A stretch of 64,000 bases of DNA from Pseudomonas mandelii (GCF_006438925.1 NZ_RCZA01000001.1:372001-436000), one strand, 5' to 3'. Shown: positions 1 to 8,625, counted from the first letter of the stretch. Notes: generated by a model not told the origin, from the sequence alone. Numbers and translations are program-made.

Positions 1-692
1 AAGAATCCGTACCAGGTCTTGTAGATCGCGGTTGTGAACGTGTCGAAGTTGAACACCGATACCGCACCGAAATCCGCCAGGGTTTCCATCAGCGCCAGCG
101 CCACGCCAGCACCGATGGCCGGGCGCGCCATGGGCAACGCGACTCGCCAGAACGCCTGCCATGGGGATTGCCCCAGGACTCGCGCGGCTTCCATCAAGCC
201 TTTGCCCTGAGCCAGGAACGCGGTTCGCGCCAACAAGTAAACGTAGGGATAGAAGACCAGCACCAGGACCAGAATCACGCCGCCAGTAGAGCGCACGCGC
301 GGCAACCTCAAACCCGAGCCGAACCATTCGCGCAACAGGGTTTGCACGGGGCCGGCAAAATCCAACAGGCCGACGAAGACGAATGCCAGCACGTAGGCGG
401 GAATGGCAAATGGCAGCATCAGCGCCCAGTCCAGCCAACGCCGACCGGGGAATTCGCAGAGGCTGGTGAGCCAGGCGAGGCTCACACCCAGGAACGTCAC
501 GCCGATACCGACGCCGAGCACCAGGGTCAGGGTATTGCCCAGCAGGCGCGGCATCTGGGTATCCCATAGGTGGGACCAGATCTGATGATCGATGGTTTGC
601 CATGACAACAGCAAAACGCTGAGGGGCAGCAGGACCAGCGCAGCGATGGCGAAGACCAGGGGATACCAGCGGCGTTGGGCGGGGTGGGCCAA
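1..692 (-). CDS. Fe(III) ABC transporter permease (FbpB type), 3' part beyond the window
   Basis: Inner-membrane permease of a ferric-iron ABC importer, inferred from the adjacent binding protein. The visible N-terminal 230 residues carry repeated hydrophobic segments; one reads LVFAIAALVLLPLSVLLL. The start of the permease core follows, with an EAARVLGQSPWQAFWRVALP segment that matches the EAA loop contacting the ATPase. The reading frame is open to the window edge, so the C-terminal half lies outside. I place the start at a TTG at 692, giving an N-terminus MAHPAQRR; no ATG is available before the in-frame stop at 725, and the ribosome site is weak. It lies downstream of the binding-protein gene, separated by a REP hairpin. 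Confidence 0.85.
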   Translation of the reverse strand, partial: MAHPAQRRWYPLVFAIAALVLLPLSVLLLSWQTIDHQIWSHLWDTQMPRLLGNTLTLVLGVGIGVTFLGVSLAWLTSLCEFPGRRWLDWALMLPFAIPAYVLAFVFVGLLDFAGPVQTLLREWFGSGLRLPRVRSTGGVILVLVLVFYPYVYLLARTAFLAQGKGLMEAARVLGQSPWQAFWRVALPMARPAIGAGVALALMETLADFGAVSVFNFDTFTTAIYKTWYGF

Positions 693-736
693 GGAAGGTC
701 TCTCGCGGATAAATCGTGGAATTTAGGAAAACCGCA

Positions 737-829
737 AAAAGATCGCAGCCTCGTTTCACTCGACAGCTCCTACATGGGTACACCATCCCAATGTAGGAGC
801 TGTCGAGTGAAACGAGGCTGCGATCTTTT
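737..829. repeat. REP palindrome inside the iron ABC operon (GTAGGAGCTG family)
   Basis: A perfect 38-base inverted repeat (737-774 and 792-829) with a 17-base spacer. Each arm contains TGTAGGAGCTGTCG and AAAAGATCGCAGCC. Similar elements occur at 24191-24279 and 61454-61529. It sits between the binding-protein and permease genes and could form a very stable RNA hairpin there. Confidence 0.9.
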
Positions 830-848
830 GATCTTTAACGCGCTGGAC

Positions 849-1853
849 TCAGTTCCAACCCGCCCGATCCATCATCCGAATCGCTTCAGCCTGACGCTTG
901 CCGGCAATTTCCACGGGCAAGGTATCAGCCACAAACTTGCCCCAGCTCGCCACTTCTGCAGAAGGCTGAACCGCAGGGTTGGCCGGGAATTCCTGGTTCA
1001 CGTCAGCAAAGATCTTCTGCGCTTCAGGTGTGGTCATCCATTCCACCAGGGCCTTGGCCGCTTCCGGGTGCGGGGCGTGTTTGGTCAGGCCGATGCCCGA
1101 CAGGTTCACGTGCACGCCACGGTCGCCCTGGTTCGGCCAGAACAGCTTCACCGCCAGGTCAGGCTTCTGCTTGTGCAGACGACCGTAGTAGTACGTGTTG
1201 ACGATACCGACGTCGCATTGACCCGCGTTGATGGCCTCCAGCACCGCGATGTCATCCGAGAACACGTCGGTGGACAGGTTATTCACCCAGCCCTTGAGAA
1301 TCTTCTCGGTTTTGTCGGCGCCATGGACTTCGATCATGGTGGCGGTCAGGGACTGGTTGTAGACCTTCTTCGACGTACGCAGACACAGGCGGCCTTCCCA
1401 GTTCTTGTCGGCCAGACCTTCGTAGGTGGTCAACTCACCGGGTTTCACCCGATCGGTGGAGTAAGCGATGGTCCTCGCCCGCAGACTCAGGCCAGTCCAG
1501 GCATGGGCGGATGAGCGGTATTGCAGCGGGATGTTGGCGTCGATCACCTTGGAGGTGAACGGTTGCAGGATGCCCATTTGCTCGGCCTGCCAGAGGTTGC
1601 CGGCATCGACGGTCAGCAGCAGATCCGCGGTGGCGTTCTCGCCCTCGGCCTTGATCCGCTGCATCAGCGGTGCTTCCTTGTCGGTGATGAACTTCACCTG
1701 CACGCCGGTTTTCGCGGTGTAGGCATCGAAGACCGGTTTGATCAGCTCGTCGATACGCGAGGAGTAAACCACCACCTCATCAGCGGCCTGGGCAGCGGTG
1801 CTGCCAATCAGGGTCAGGGCGAGCGCGGTCAGTAGACGCTTCGGTACCAACAT
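849..1853 (-). CDS. Fe(III) ABC transporter substrate-binding protein (FbpA/FutA-like)
   Basis: Periplasmic ferric-iron-binding protein of 334 residues. A signal peptide with cleavage near AQA-A at residues 21-24 is followed by a type II binding fold starting VVVYSSR. Tyrosines Y221-Y223 in the NTYYYGR segment match the iron-ligating tyrosine pair of FbpA-type proteins. It delivers iron to the permease encoded downstream. A loose AT-rich palindrome upstream (1886-1906) might be a Fur site, but the match is poor. The family also contains binding proteins for other substrates; the tyrosines make iron much the most likely. Confidence 0.88.
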   Translation of the reverse strand: MLVPKRLLTALALTLIGSTAAQAADEVVVYSSRIDELIKPVFDAYTAKTGVQVKFITDKEAPLMQRIKAEGENATADLLLTVDAGNLWQAEQMGILQPFTSKVIDANIPLQYRSSAHAWTGLSLRARTIAYSTDRVKPGELTTYEGLADKNWEGRLCLRTSKKVYNQSLTATMIEVHGADKTEKILKGWVNNLSTDVFSDDIAVLEAINAGQCDVGIVNTYYYGRLHKQKPDLAVKLFWPNQGDRGVHVNLSGIGLTKHAPHPEAAKALVEWMTTPEAQKIFADVNQEFPANPAVQPSAEVASWGKFVADTLPVEIAGKRQAEAIRMMDRAGWN

Positions 1854-1981
1854 GGGTGCGATCTCTCGATTGAAAAATTGAAGCCAAATGATATGGACTC
1901 ACATTTCGCTTCTCAATCGAACAGTTCGCGGAGGCGTTACCAGATGTTGCACAGCCTGAAATTGATGGTGGAGGTACCCCG

Positions 1982-2052
1982 CCTTCGCGAGCAGGCTCGC
2001 TCCCACACTTGGAATGCATTTCAAAATGTGGGAGCGAGCCTGCTCGCGAAGG
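1982..2052. repeat. REP doublet (GAGCCTGCTCGCGA family)
   Basis: Two perfect 26-base arms (1982-2007, 2027-2052) around a 19-base spacer, the core being TGTGGGAGCGAGCCTGCTCG. It lies between the iron-binding protein gene and ubiI, where transcripts end or begin. It could also form a terminator-like hairpin, though no U-run follows. Confidence 0.9.
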
Positions 2053-2074
2053 GGCCATCAGACACAGTGAATAC

Positions 2075-3298
2075 TCAGGCCTTGGCGAGTGCCGGCAGAT
2101 CCCCGGTCAACCCCAGCGCCTCACGCACGAACAGCGCCTTGGCTTCGGGCATTTGGTCGACCATCTTTAACCCGGCATTGCGCAACCAGCGAATCGGCAA
2201 CGGATCAGCCTGGAACAGGCGCTCGAAGCCCTCCATCGCCGCCATCAACGCCAGGTTGTGGGGCATGCGCCGACGTTCGTAACGGCTGAGCACTTTCACA
2301 TCAGCCAGACGCTCGCCGCGCGTGGCCGCTTGCAACAGCACTTCGGCCAGCACGGCGGCATCGAGAAAACCAAGGTTCACGCCCTGCCCGGCCAATGGGT
2401 GAATGGTGTGCGCCGCATCACCGATCAACGCCAGACCTTCAGCCACATAACGCTTGGCATGACGCTGCCGCAGCGGTACGCACAGACGTGGATCGGCGCT
2501 GAGCACCTTACCGAGTCGGCCTTCGAAGGCCCGCTCCAGCTCTTTGCAGAAACCGTCGTCATCCAGCGCCATCAGGCGTTCGGCTTCGCTCGGTGTGGTC
2601 GACCAGACGATCGAACACCAATCCTGCTGACCATCACGCTCCAGCGGCAAAAACGCCAGCGGACCGTTGTCGGTGAAGCGCTGCCACGCGGTCAGTTGAT
2701 GAGGTTTGGTGCTGCGCACGCTGGTGACAATCGCGTGGTGCATGTAGTCCCACTCGCGCGTCGCCATGCCGGTCAGACGCCGAACGGCGGAATTGGCGCC
2801 ATCCGCTGCGATCACCAAAGGTGCGCGCAAGGTGCGGCCATCGGCCAGGGTCAGCAGCCAGTCATCGCCGGAACGACGCATTTGCTCCAGGCGCGCGTTG
2901 GCCAACATTCCGAGATCGCAGTCGTGCAAGCGGTCGAGCAAGGCGTCCTGAACCACGCGGTTCTCGACGATATGCCCCAGCACGTCGGCATGCACACTGG
3001 TTGCCGAAAAATGAATCTGCCCGGTGCCGCTGCCGTCCCAAACCTGCATGTCGGTGTAGGGGCTGCTGCGCCGATTGGCGATGCCGTCCCAGACGCCCAG
3101 ACGTTCAAGAATCCGCTGGCTGGCAGCCGATAAGGCGCTCACTCGCGGTTCGAACGAAGCCTGGGCATCGAAGGGTTTGACGCTCAGGGGGCTGCCGTCC
3201 AGCAGCAGGACTTCCAGCCCGCTGTCCTGCAACGCCAGCGCCAGGGCGCTGCCGACCATTCCGGCCCCGACAATCAGCAGATCTGCGCGCATTTCCAT
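2075..3298 (-). CDS. ubiI: UbiH/UbiF/VisC-family FAD monooxygenase, probably UbiI
   Basis: Flavin-dependent ring hydroxylase of ubiquinone synthesis, 407 residues. An N-terminal Rossmann motif (GAGMVGSALALAL, about residues 11-23) binds FAD. The second FAD motif GDAAHTIHPLAGQGVNLG lies near residue 290, and a DG motif (AADGANSAVRR) near residue 165. It is the last gene of a minus-strand run after ubiH and a DUF4442 gene, with a 3-base gap to the latter. Synteny with the visC position of other pseudomonads suggests UbiI, the C5 hydroxylase, rather than UbiF, but sequence alone does not fix the ring position. Confidence 0.88.
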   Translation of the reverse strand: MEMRADLLIVGAGMVGSALALALQDSGLEVLLLDGSPLSVKPFDAQASFEPRVSALSAASQRILERLGVWDGIANRRSSPYTDMQVWDGSGTGQIHFSATSVHADVLGHIVENRVVQDALLDRLHDCDLGMLANARLEQMRRSGDDWLLTLADGRTLRAPLVIAADGANSAVRRLTGMATREWDYMHHAIVTSVRSTKPHQLTAWQRFTDNGPLAFLPLERDGQQDWCSIVWSTTPSEAERLMALDDDGFCKELERAFEGRLGKVLSADPRLCVPLRQRHAKRYVAEGLALIGDAAHTIHPLAGQGVNLGFLDAAVLAEVLLQAATRGERLADVKVLSRYERRRMPHNLALMAAMEGFERLFQADPLPIRWLRNAGLKMVDQMPEAKALFVREALGLTGDLPALAKA

Positions 3299-3301
3299 GC
3301 T

Positions 3302-3787
3302 TTAAGCCTGTCTCGCTTGCGGCTTGAGCCGCACGTAAAGGGTTTTTCCGACCCGCGCCACCAAAGTGCCGGCGCCGTCATGAATATCGACCTGCAATTG
3401 CGGCAGGTACTTTTCGCCATCCGCTGTCTGCCGACGGATTTCGTCGAGCAAGGTATCGTCGATTCTGAAGCTGGCGAAGACCGGGCCTTTGCCCGGCGCA
3501 ATGAAATCGATGTCGGCGGCTTTGTCCCAGACGATGTACTTCGGTCCGAGGTTTTCCAGCAGCATCAGCATGTAGAACGGATCAACCATCGAGTACAGGC
3601 TGCCACCGAACTGGGTGCCGACGTAATTTCGGTTGTACCAGCCCAAGCCCATGGACACCCGGATGTCACGGAAATCATCACTGATGTATCTCACTCGGAC
3701 CCCGGCGCCGAGGTACGGTGGGTAGTAGCTCATCACCCAACACATCAACCGCGCTTTGCCGAACTTGTTGGTCAGCCACTTAAGCAT
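3302..3787 (-). CDS. DUF4442 hotdog-fold protein within the ubi operon
   Basis: A 161-residue protein resembling the DUF4442/PaaI-like hotdog thioesterase group: conserved VSMGLGWYNRNYVGTQFGG and SMVDPFYMLMLLENLG segments, then an edge strand region. Substrate is unknown. Its start overlaps the 3' end of ubiH by 8 bases and its stop lies just before ubiI, so translation is probably coupled. There is no signal peptide, so it is presumably cytosolic. A role in ubiquinone or acyl-CoA metabolism is only suggested by context. Confidence 0.8.
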   Translation of the reverse strand: MLKWLTNKFGKARLMCWVMSYYPPYLGAGVRVRYISDDFRDIRVSMGLGWYNRNYVGTQFGGSLYSMVDPFYMLMLLENLGPKYIVWDKAADIDFIAPGKGPVFASFRIDDTLLDEIRRQTADGEKYLPQLQVDIHDGAGTLVARVGKTLYVRLKPQARQA

Positions 3788-4967
3788 CGGGACGCGTTCC
3801 CAAACCCATAGCCTGCCGGGCGAACCAGCGTTTGGCCGGCGGCAACAGGTCCAGCCCGAGCAGACCGATGTTGCGGCCCAGGGAAACCAATGGTTGAGTG
3901 CTGCCGAACAAACGGGTGACCTGATCGGAGAAACCCACGGTCAGGTTCTGATCCAGACGCTGACGCTCGCGGTAGGCCTGCAAGGTCGCAAAGTTTCCGG
4001 GAGATGTTTCGCTGGCCAGCAACGCATCGGCCAGCGCTTGAGCATCACGCAAAGACAGGTTGAAACCTTGCCCGGCAATCGGGTGCAGGCTGTGGGCAGC
4101 ATTGCCGAGAATCGCCAGGTGCGGACGCACCTGCTCTTCGGCCTCGATCAATGTCAGCGGGTACAAATGCCGCGCGCCAACCTGCTTCAAAGTGCCGAGG
4201 CGATAACCGAACACGCCTTGCAACTCGCTGAGGAAGCTCTTTTCATCGAGGGCCGCGAGCCGTTGCGCGTCCATGCCCAATCGAGTCCAGACCAGTGCGC
4301 AGCGGTTTTCCGGCAATGGCAACAAGGCCATCGGCCCGTCATCGGTGAAACGCTCGAAGGCCATGCCGTTGTGCGCTTCACTCGGCGTGATGTTGGCAAT
4401 CAACGCGCTCTGGTTATACGGGCGCTTTTTGATGCCGATCCCCAGTTGCTCGCGCAGGCCGGAACGGCCGCCATCAGCCAGCACCGCAAGATCGCATTCC
4501 AGAGTGGTTTCGTCATTGAGGGTCAGGCGATAGCCATCGGTCAGCGGCTCCATGCGCGTGACTTCCGCCGGGCAACGCCAGCTGATCACGTCCTTGTCCA
4601 GACCTTGCCAGAGGCATTGGCCGAGCCAAGCGTTTTCCACCACATAACCCAGCGCCGGAACACCCTCTTCCATCGCTGACAATCGCGCGGTGGAGAAGCG
4701 TCCACGGTCGGAGACATGAATCTGTTTGATCGGCTCGGCGCGGCGGGAGATTTCCTGCCACACGCCCAAGCGTTGATAAATCTGCTTGGCGCCGTAGGAC
4801 AACGCCGAAGAACGGGCGTCGTAGCTCGGTTGATAGGTGTCGCCGGGGGCAAACGGTTCGATCAGCACGATCTTCCAGCCACGAGCCTTGGCCCCGGCCT
4901 GCAGTGCCAACGCCAGACTGGCGCCGACCAGCCCCCCACCGATGATTGCCAGATTGACTCGACTCAT
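3780..4967 (-). CDS. ubiH: 2-octaprenyl-6-methoxyphenyl hydroxylase UbiH
   Basis: FAD-dependent hydroxylase of ubiquinone synthesis, 395 residues and full length. The N-terminal dinucleotide motif GGGLVGASLALALQ sits at about residues 10-23, the DG motif LADGGRSGLREQLG near residue 165, and the second FAD motif GNAAHSLHPIAGQGFNLSLRD near residue 285. Its ATG overlaps the pepP stop by 4 bases (ATGA), and its own 3' end overlaps the DUF4442 gene. The pepP-ubiH order is conserved in gammaproteobacteria, which supports UbiH over UbiI. Confidence 0.93.
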   Translation of the reverse strand: MSRVNLAIIGGGLVGASLALALQAGAKARGWKIVLIEPFAPGDTYQPSYDARSSALSYGAKQIYQRLGVWQEISRRAEPIKQIHVSDRGRFSTARLSAMEEGVPALGYVVENAWLGQCLWQGLDKDVISWRCPAEVTRMEPLTDGYRLTLNDETTLECDLAVLADGGRSGLREQLGIGIKKRPYNQSALIANITPSEAHNGMAFERFTDDGPMALLPLPENRCALVWTRLGMDAQRLAALDEKSFLSELQGVFGYRLGTLKQVGARHLYPLTLIEAEEQVRPHLAILGNAAHSLHPIAGQGFNLSLRDAQALADALLASETSPGNFATLQAYRERQRLDQNLTVGFSDQVTRLFGSTQPLVSLGRNIGLLGLDLLPPAKRWFARQAMGLGTRPDA

Positions 4968-6298
4968 GCCGCTTGTGTCCGCGCGGCGGCCATCAAGGCC
5001 TCGATCTCGGCGACCGTTTTCGGTACGCCTTTGGTCAGGATTTCACAGCCGGTTTTGGTGACCACTACGTCGTCCTCGATGCGCACGCCAATGCCGCGCC
5101 ATTTCTTCGCTACGTTCTGGTTGCCCGGGGCAATGTAGATGCCCGGTTCCACGGTCAGCGCCATGCCGACTTCCAGCACACGCCATTCGCCGCCGACCTT
5201 GTATTCGCCGACATCATGCACATCCATGCCCAGCCAGTGGCCGGCGCGGTGCATGTAGAACGCTTTATAGGCTTCGCTGGCGATCAACTCGTCGACGTCG
5301 CCCTGCAACAGGCCCAACTTCACCAGACCGGCGGTAATCACCCGGACCGTGGCTTCGTGGGCCTGATTCCAGTGTTTGTCCGGGGCGATTTCGGCAAACG
5401 CGGCTTCTTGCGACGCCAGCACCAGCTCGTAGATTGCCTTCTGTTCCGCTGAATACTTGCCATTGACCGGCCAGGTGCGGGTGATGTCGCTGGCGTAGCA
5501 GTCGATTTCGCAACCGGCATCGATCAGTACCAGATCGCCGTCCTTGAGCACCGCGTCATTCTGCTGGTAATGCAGGATGCAGCTGTTGCGCCCTGCGGCG
5601 ACGATCGAACCGTAGGCCGGCATTTTCGCCCCGCCTTTGCGGAATTCGTAATCGAGCTCGGCTTCGAGGCTGAACTCATGCAGCCCCACACGACTGGCCT
5701 GCATCGCGCGGATGTGTGCCTGTGCGGAAATCCGTGCGGCTTCGCGCATCACTTTCACTTCTGCCGCCGATTTATACAGGCGCATGTCGTGAAGCAGATG
5801 ATCCAGGGCAACGAATTCGTTCGGCGGCTGGGCGCCGAGGTGCGCTTTAGAGCGGATCACGTTGATCCAGTCCATCAGGTGCCGGTCGAATTCCGGGTTG
5901 CTGCCCATGGCCGAATACACCCGGTCACGACCTTCGATCAGGCCCGGCAGTATGTCGTCGATGTCGGTGATGGGGAAGGCGTCGTCGGCGCCAAAGTCGC
6001 GAATCGCGCCTTCCTGCCCGGCGCGCAGGCCGTCCCACAACTCTCGCTCGGCATTGCGTTCACGGCAGAACAGTATGTATTCGCCATGTAAACGTCCAGG
6101 CATCAAAACGATGACCGCCTGAGGCTCTGGAAAACCGCTGAGGTACTGGAAGTCGCTGTCCTGACGGTAGACGTGCTCGACGTCGCGGTTGCGGATCGCA
6201 ACGGCGGCGGCGGGCAGGATGGCGATGCTGTTGGGTTCCATCTGCGCCATCAGGGCCTTGCGGCGACGGCTGTATTCCGATTTCGGGATATGAATCAT
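4964..6298 (-). CDS. pepP: Xaa-Pro aminopeptidase PepP
   Basis: Metallo-aminopeptidase of 444 residues that removes N-terminal residues preceding proline. An N-terminal aminopeptidase P domain (residues 1 to about 170) precedes a pita-bread catalytic domain. The dimetal ligands are visible in VLIDAGCEIDCYASDITRTW (two Asp), HRAGHWLGMDVHDVG (His), TVEPGIYI (Glu) and GIGVRIEDDVVVT (Glu). It is the second gene of the ygfB-pepP-ubiH-DUF4442-ubiI run, 27 bases after ygfB. Length and ligands are normal, so it should be active. Confidence 0.96.
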   Translation of the reverse strand: MIHIPKSEYSRRRKALMAQMEPNSIAILPAAAVAIRNRDVEHVYRQDSDFQYLSGFPEPQAVIVLMPGRLHGEYILFCRERNAERELWDGLRAGQEGAIRDFGADDAFPITDIDDILPGLIEGRDRVYSAMGSNPEFDRHLMDWINVIRSKAHLGAQPPNEFVALDHLLHDMRLYKSAAEVKVMREAARISAQAHIRAMQASRVGLHEFSLEAELDYEFRKGGAKMPAYGSIVAAGRNSCILHYQQNDAVLKDGDLVLIDAGCEIDCYASDITRTWPVNGKYSAEQKAIYELVLASQEAAFAEIAPDKHWNQAHEATVRVITAGLVKLGLLQGDVDELIASEAYKAFYMHRAGHWLGMDVHDVGEYKVGGEWRVLEVGMALTVEPGIYIAPGNQNVAKKWRGIGVRIEDDVVVTKTGCEILTKGVPKTVAEIEALMAAARTQAA

Positions 6299-6325
6299 GG
6301 GCAGATGGCTTTCCCTGGCGCGCGA

Positions 6326-6886
6326 TTAATGCAACGACGGTTTGGCGGCAGCCGGCGCGTCCGGCTTTTTGTTTTCGGTGAACAGCAGCAGCGGCGCGAC
6401 GCGCAGGTACTCCATCACTTCCATGTAATCGCTTTCGCCGTCGTCGGACTCTTCCAGAGCGTCTTGCACCTGTGAAATAGCCGCCAGGTCCTGAAGTACT
6501 TCGGTGGCCTCGGTGCTCAGCATGCTGCTGTCACGGCAGTTCAGGCCAAAACCGCTGAGGAAACCCTGGCACCATTGGCCCAGTGCGGCGGCGCGGTCGG
6601 CCAGTGGTTCGTCATCGGTCGGCAGCAGCAGAACGACGGTCACGTCGTCGCCGGTGAGCTCGCCCTTGACCATCTCCTGCAAGCCGATCAAGGCGTTGCG
6701 GACATTATCCTGCGGCTCGCTTTCGAGCAGCTCGGCGGCATCGACCAGCCAGCCTTCGGCATCGAAACCGGCACCAGCGCAGCTGCGGCCGAGCAACAGG
6801 CCATGCAGTTCGGCAGGCGAGACATTATGACCGCTGGAAGTCAGCAGTTTGGCGAAGGCTTGGTACGGGGAATTCTGAATGGGCAT
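6326..6886 (-). CDS. ygfB: UPF0149 family protein YgfB
   Basis: A 186-residue YecA/YgfB-family protein, mostly alpha-helical, with the family core [16 protein letters not shown] near residue 22 and [10 protein letters not shown] near residue 108. The acidic [20 protein letters not shown] segment precedes a short low-complexity tail. In Pseudomonas aeruginosa YgfB has been linked to repression of the AlpA-controlled ampDh3 system and beta-lactam resistance. That function is carried over from the family and cannot be read here. It heads the minus-strand operon with pepP. Confidence 0.9.
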   Translation of the reverse strand: MPIQNSPYQAFAKLLTSSGHNVSPAELHGLLLGRSCAGAGFDAEGWLVDAAELLESEPQDNVRNALIGLQEMVKGELTGDDVTVVLLLPTDDEPLADRAAALGQWCQGFLSGFGLNCRDSSMLSTEATEVLQDLAAISQVQDALEESDDGESDYMEVMEYLRVAPLLLFTENKKPDAPAAAKPSLH

Positions 6887-7014
6887 GGGCAGCTAGGCGC
6901 CAGACGGCGCTATGTCTAGAATGAAGGCCTTGTATCCTACATCGACAGACTCGCCAAGACTATTAAAGGCTGTCCGCCAGCTACCACTCATCAAGCACAA
7001 ATTCAGTGGACACA

Positions 7015-7224
7015 ATGGAAGACACCGACCTGCAAGCGCTGATGGCCAGACTCGAACTGCTAATTACCCGCGTCGAGCAACTAAAGAGTCAAAACGGACT
7101 CCTATTAGCTCAGGAAAAGACCTGGCGCGAGGAACGCGCTCACCTCATTGAAAAGAACGAAATCGCCCGGCGTAAGGTCGAATCAATGATTTCGCGCCTC
7201 AAGGCCCTGGAGCAAGACTCATGA
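7015..7224 (+). CDS. TIGR02449 family coiled-coil protein (ZapB-like)
   Basis: A 69-residue protein almost entirely made of heptad-patterned helix (LMARLELLITRVEQLKSQN), typical of a ZapB-like coiled coil. I prefer the ATG at 7015, preceded by AGTGGA, over an in-frame GTG at 7006. Its stop overlaps the zapA start as ATGA. Partnership with ZapA at the division ring is an inference from coupling and size. This gene pair is conserved upstream of 6S RNA in gammaproteobacteria. Confidence 0.85.
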   Translation: MEDTDLQALMARLELLITRVEQLKSQNGLLLAQEKTWREERAHLIEKNEIARRKVESMISRLKALEQDS

Positions 7225-7538
7225 GTTCAAGCAATAGCGTTACCGTGCAGATCCTCGATAAAGAGTATTCGATCATCTGCCCCCAGGAAGAACGCAGCAA
7301 CCTGGTGAGCGCCGCCCGTTACCTGGACGGCAAGATGCGCGAAATCCGCAGCAGCGGCAAAGTCATCGGCGCCGATCGCATCGCCGTGATGGCCGCCCTG
7401 AACATCACCCACGATCTTCTGCACAAGGAAGAACGCCCGGATGTACAGGCCAGCGGCTCGACCCGCGAGCAGGTTCGCGACCTGCTGGATCGCGTCGATC
7501 TGGTGCTTGCAACCGATCCGGACGTCACCAAGGGCTGA
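7221..7538 (+). CDS. zapA: Cell division protein ZapA
   Basis: A 105-residue FtsZ-associated protein that bundles FtsZ filaments at midcell. The N-terminal globular part reads VQILDKEYSIICPQEER and LVSAARYLDGKMREIR, the family signature, followed by a C-terminal helix ending in DRVDLVLATDPD. Its ATG lies within the stop of the preceding coiled-coil gene. The 6S RNA promoter begins immediately downstream. Confidence 0.95.
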   Translation: MSSSNSVTVQILDKEYSIICPQEERSNLVSAARYLDGKMREIRSSGKVIGADRIAVMAALNITHDLLHKEERPDVQASGSTREQVRDLLDRVDLVLATDPDVTKG

Positions 7539-7557
7539 AACGCGAAACCGCTTGGGG

Positions 7558-7563
7558 TATACT
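7558..7563 (+). promoter_or_regulatory. -10 hexamer of the 6S RNA promoter
   Basis: TATACT, a near-consensus sigma70 -10 box, 5 to 7 bases before the inferred 5' end of 6S RNA. The -35 region falls in the last codons of zapA (about 7535-7540, CTGAAA-like) and is weak. Confidence 0.6.
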
Positions 7564-7567
7564 CGCA

Positions 7568-7750
7568 TCACTCCCTGGGGTGCTTGCCAGTTGGCGATGT
7601 CCCTGAGCCGATTTGCTATACCCTGGAGGTTGCACGTTGGGCTGGTGTGCATGTCCGCTAGACGGAAAGCCTTAAAGCCTACTGCATCTTCCACCTTGAA
7701 CTTTCGGGTTCAAGGGCTAAGTCGACAGCGGTACATCCGGGGAGCCTGAT
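7568..7750 (+). ncRNA. ssrS: 6S RNA (SsrS)
   Basis: About 183 nt between zapA and 5-formyl-THF cyclo-ligase, the conserved 6S position. The 5' segment ATCACTCCC pairs with 3' GGGGAGCCTGAT to form the closing stem. The interior shows the long irregular hairpin expected to mimic an open promoter (CCCTGGGGTGCTTGCCAG early, AACTTTCGGGTTCAAGGGCT late). It binds the sigma70 RNA polymerase holoenzyme and moderates transcription in stationary phase. The ends are estimated from pairing and could be off by several bases. Confidence 0.88.
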
Positions 7751-7756
7751 TCCAGT

Positions 7757-7791
7757 CCGATGCCGGTTTAAATACCGGCATCGGCTTTTTT
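7757..7791 (+). terminator. Intrinsic terminator after 6S RNA
   Basis: A perfect 11-base stem (CCGATGCCGGT at 7757-7767, ACCGGCATCGG at 7774-7784) with loop TTAAAT, followed by CTTTTTT. Confidence 0.85.
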
Positions 7792-7832
7792 ACGGGTACG
7801 CTTTACGTACTCGTACTGCCGAAGCCGAATCC

Positions 7833-8438
7833 ATGACCGAACCTGCGCTGCTGCCCCGCCCGCAACTTCGACGCATGCTGCGCAAGGCCCGCCGCGCACT
7901 GACTCCCAGTCAGCAACGCCAGGCCGCTCGCGGGCTGTACAAGCAATTGGCCCAGCAGCCGCTGTTTCGCCGCGCAAAACACATCTCCCTGTATCTGCCC
8001 ACCGACGGTGAAATCGATCCGCGTGTTTTGCTGCGTGCCGCTCAACGTCGGGGCAAGGCAACGTATCTGCCGGTGCTCAGCGCCTGGCCACGAACCAAAA
8101 TGGTGTTCCAGCGAATTCGCCCCGGTGAAAAACTGAAACCCAACCGCTTTCGTATTCTCGAACCCCGGCACAACCTCGCCCGGCAACGCAAAGTCTGGGC
8201 GCTCGATCTGGTGCTGTTGCCATTGGTGGGATTTGACGATGTCGGCGGACGCCTGGGCATGGGCGGTGGTTTTTATGATCGAAGCCTGGCGTACCTGGCA
8301 CGACGTAAAAACTGGCGCAAGCCGACGCTATTGGGGCTGGCCCATGAATGTCAGAAGGTCGAACGATTGGCTCAAGCGAGCTGGGATGTGCCGTTACAGG
8401 GAACGGTGACAGACAAGGCGCGGTATTTCGCCGGCTAG
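7833..8438 (+). CDS. 5-formyltetrahydrofolate cyclo-ligase
   Basis: ATP-dependent enzyme of 201 residues (YgfA/MTHFS family) that converts 5-formyl-THF to 5,10-methenyl-THF. The basic N-terminal helix (RRMLRKARRALTPSQQRQAARG) and the ATP-binding motif GRLGMGGGFYDRSLA near residue 138 are typical. It follows 6S RNA, as ygfA does in Escherichia coli, where the two are co-transcribed. Here a terminator separates them, so read-through or a separate promoter is needed. Confidence 0.93.
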   Translation: MTEPALLPRPQLRRMLRKARRALTPSQQRQAARGLYKQLAQQPLFRRAKHISLYLPTDGEIDPRVLLRAAQRRGKATYLPVLSAWPRTKMVFQRIRPGEKLKPNRFRILEPRHNLARQRKVWALDLVLLPLVGFDDVGGRLGMGGGFYDRSLAYLARRKNWRKPTLLGLAHECQKVERLAQASWDVPLQGTVTDKARYFAG

Positions 8439-8472
8439 ACGCCACTGGAATCAGCGGCGTCCGAAGACAGTT

Positions 8473-8625
8473 TCAGCGTCTGAAGGCCGACGGCTGTTGT
8501 TGCTGCGCGATTTCGATCGGAGCGTCGGTCTTGTTGCTCCACAGGCTTTGGGCATAGCCGGTGGTCACGACGCCGAGGCCGAACAAAATAACCAAAATCC
8601 ATAGTAAATCCGGTTTGCGTTTCAT
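8473..8625 (-). CDS. Small single-pass membrane protein, 50 residues, unknown function
   Basis: Begins MKRKPDLLWILVILFGLGVV and ends in QQQQPSAFRR. A positively charged N-terminus is followed by one hydrophobic helix (about residues 7-24) and a polar tail, so it should be a small inner-membrane protein or an uncleaved signal-anchored peptide. A GGGGGG ribosome site lies 7 bases before the ATG. I do not recognise the family. It is convergent with the cyclo-ligase gene and too short for most gene callers. Confidence 0.7.
   Translation of the reverse strand: MKRKPDLLWILVILFGLGVVTTGYAQSLWSNKTDAPIEIAQQQQPSAFRR

Noticed and set aside
1886..1906. Possible Fur box upstream of the iron-binding protein gene
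   Set aside because: AAATGATATGGACTCACATTT has weak symmetry and few matches to GATAATGATAATCATTATC.
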